A stretch of 6,471 nucleotides of DNA from an uncultured Spongiibacteraceae bacterium (GTDB taxonomy: Bacteria > Pseudomonadota > Gammaproteobacteria > Pseudomonadales > Dasaniaceae): positions 1 to 6,471 of the forward strand of contig CALBVI010000140.1 of NCBI GenBank assembly GCA_937969395.1, read 5' to 3'. Both the position numbers and the translations under genes were made by a program. Positions 5,847-6,471 of this stretch are shown one piece after another. The notes under the pieces are model-generated. The model was not told the origin of the DNA and searched no databases. It saw only the letters and a program-made list of their open reading frames with translations. How positions within the stretch are numbered: the first letter of the stretch is position 1; every line of letters starts with the position of its first letter.

Positions 5847-6471
5847 TTAGTGATGATTTTCATGTTCTTTTTTCGTTAATTCTTCACTCATTAGTTGAGA
5901 GCTCATTAATTCAGTGTTCATAACGTCCTGATGCTCGGCATCATCGCCCATACTGTCCATCGCATTGCCCATCACACCATCCATCACACTATGCTGCTGA
6001 TGACCCGTTGAAAAATGCATCCAAGGTACAGATAACGTTAACAAGCCCATGCCGATAACGGCTACGCCAATCATGGAGCGAAATTCTTTTTGGAATAAAA
6101 AAGCTAGCATTTTCTTTTGGCTAACACCTAATGCCAGCATTGCCGGTAAGGTTCCGATCCCAAAAGCCAGCATCAGCAAACTCGATTGTCGCCAATCGGA
6201 AATAGCTAAAGACCAACTTAATGTTGAATACACTAATCCGCAGGGTAACAAGCCCCACACCCCACCTAACAGCAATGCCTTAGGGTGAGAGTCGACAGGT
6301 AACAATTTTTTAGTCAACGGCTGTAATGGTGCAAACAACTTAGCCCCTAGCTTTTCTAATAAGGCTAATCCCATCCACCATCGCGTTAAATATAATCCCA
6401 TAGCGATCAATAACAAACCTGCCATCGAACGAAGCACTACTGTTGCTTGAGGAGCAACCTCAACTAAACGC
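5847..6471 (-). CDS. TauE/SafE-family membrane protein with His/Met-rich tail, 5' end outside window
   Basis: The C-terminal 207 or so codons of a DsbD/TauE-SafE type transporter-like protein. The frame has no stop up to the window edge. A GTG at 6437 would start inside the family domain, so the true start, with the usual N-terminal helices and a GxxHCxGMCGG-type motif, should lie beyond 6471. Visible are four membrane segments (numbering from the GTG: about 5-25, 54-78, 86-105, 120-140) and the family signatures VWGLLPCGLVYS and LAFGIGTLPAML. After the last helix comes a 58-residue tail (139-196) with 7 His and 8 Met, ending KEHENHH. Members of this subgroup often neighbour ccoGHIS genes of cbb3 oxidase assembly and are suspected to handle copper or thiols rather than sulfite. 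The tail fits copper, by inference. The stop lies 36 nt before the Yip1-family gene. Confidence 0.85.
   Translation of the reverse strand, partial: RLVEVAPQATVVLRSMAGLLLIAMGLYLTRWWMGLALLEKLGAKLFAPLQPLTKKLLPVDSHPKALLLGGVWGLLPCGLVYSTLSWSLAISDWRQSSLLMLAFGIGTLPAMLALGVSQKKMLAFLFQKEFRSMIGVAVIGMGLLTLSVPWMHFSTGHQQHSVMDGVMGNAMDSMGDDAEHQDVMNTELMSSQLMSEELTKKEHENHH

Noticed and set aside
5847..6437. GTG at 6437 as the true start of the TauE/SafE gene
   Set aside because: The frame is open to the window edge and the GTG lies inside the family domain, with the N-terminal helices missing.
5847..6471. Calling the TauE/SafE protein a sulfite exporter
   Set aside because: The visible LPCG and FGIGTLPA segments are of the DsbD-like subgroup near respiratory and metal genes; nothing in the window points to sulfite.

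Overview
The window looks like chromosomal DNA from a marine-type gammaproteobacterium. This is inferred from the moderate-to-low GC, the very acidic exported proteins and the gene families present; no marker gene fixes the species. Five substantial protein genes are visible. There is no tRNA, rRNA, CRISPR array, insertion sequence or phage gene.

Left and centre (1-5005) form an iron/heme-associated envelope block. An imelysin (M75-type) lipoprotein gene (1779-3260, minus) is followed by a DUF1111-type di-heme c lipoprotein gene (75-1592 plus stop, minus). A MauG / bacterial cytochrome c peroxidase-like di-heme lipoprotein gene (3737-5005, plus) is divergent from the imelysin gene. All three proteins carry a lipobox ending in Ala-Cys with Gly at +2, so all are predicted to be outer-membrane lipoproteins facing the periplasm. 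Together they would place four covalently bound c-type hemes beside an imelysin protein. The shared divergent region (3261-3736) holds a 21-bp palindrome resembling a Fur box and, just downstream, a good sigma70-like promoter for the peroxidase gene. This suggests iron control. The imelysin and DUF1111 genes share a strand but are separated by a strong Rho-independent terminator (1650-1682). At the left edge the DUF1111 stop codon overlaps a 15-codon reading frame, whose own stop overlaps a further ATG that runs out of the window.

The region 5006-5210 lies between converging genes. It holds a long near-perfect hairpin (5095-5142) that can terminate both strands, a second hairpin suited to the minus strand (5177-5202), a 13-bp tandem repeat, and unexpectedly a second Fur-box-like sequence (5071-5085) that is not in front of any recognised gene.

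Right (5211-6471, minus) is a short operon-like pair. The first gene, cut by the window edge, encodes the C-terminal part of a TauE/SafE (DsbD-like) membrane protein with a His/Met-rich tail. A five-helix Yip1-family membrane protein follows 36 nt later. TauE/SafE proteins of this type are often encoded near cbb3 oxidase assembly genes, which would lie beyond the right edge if that holds here.
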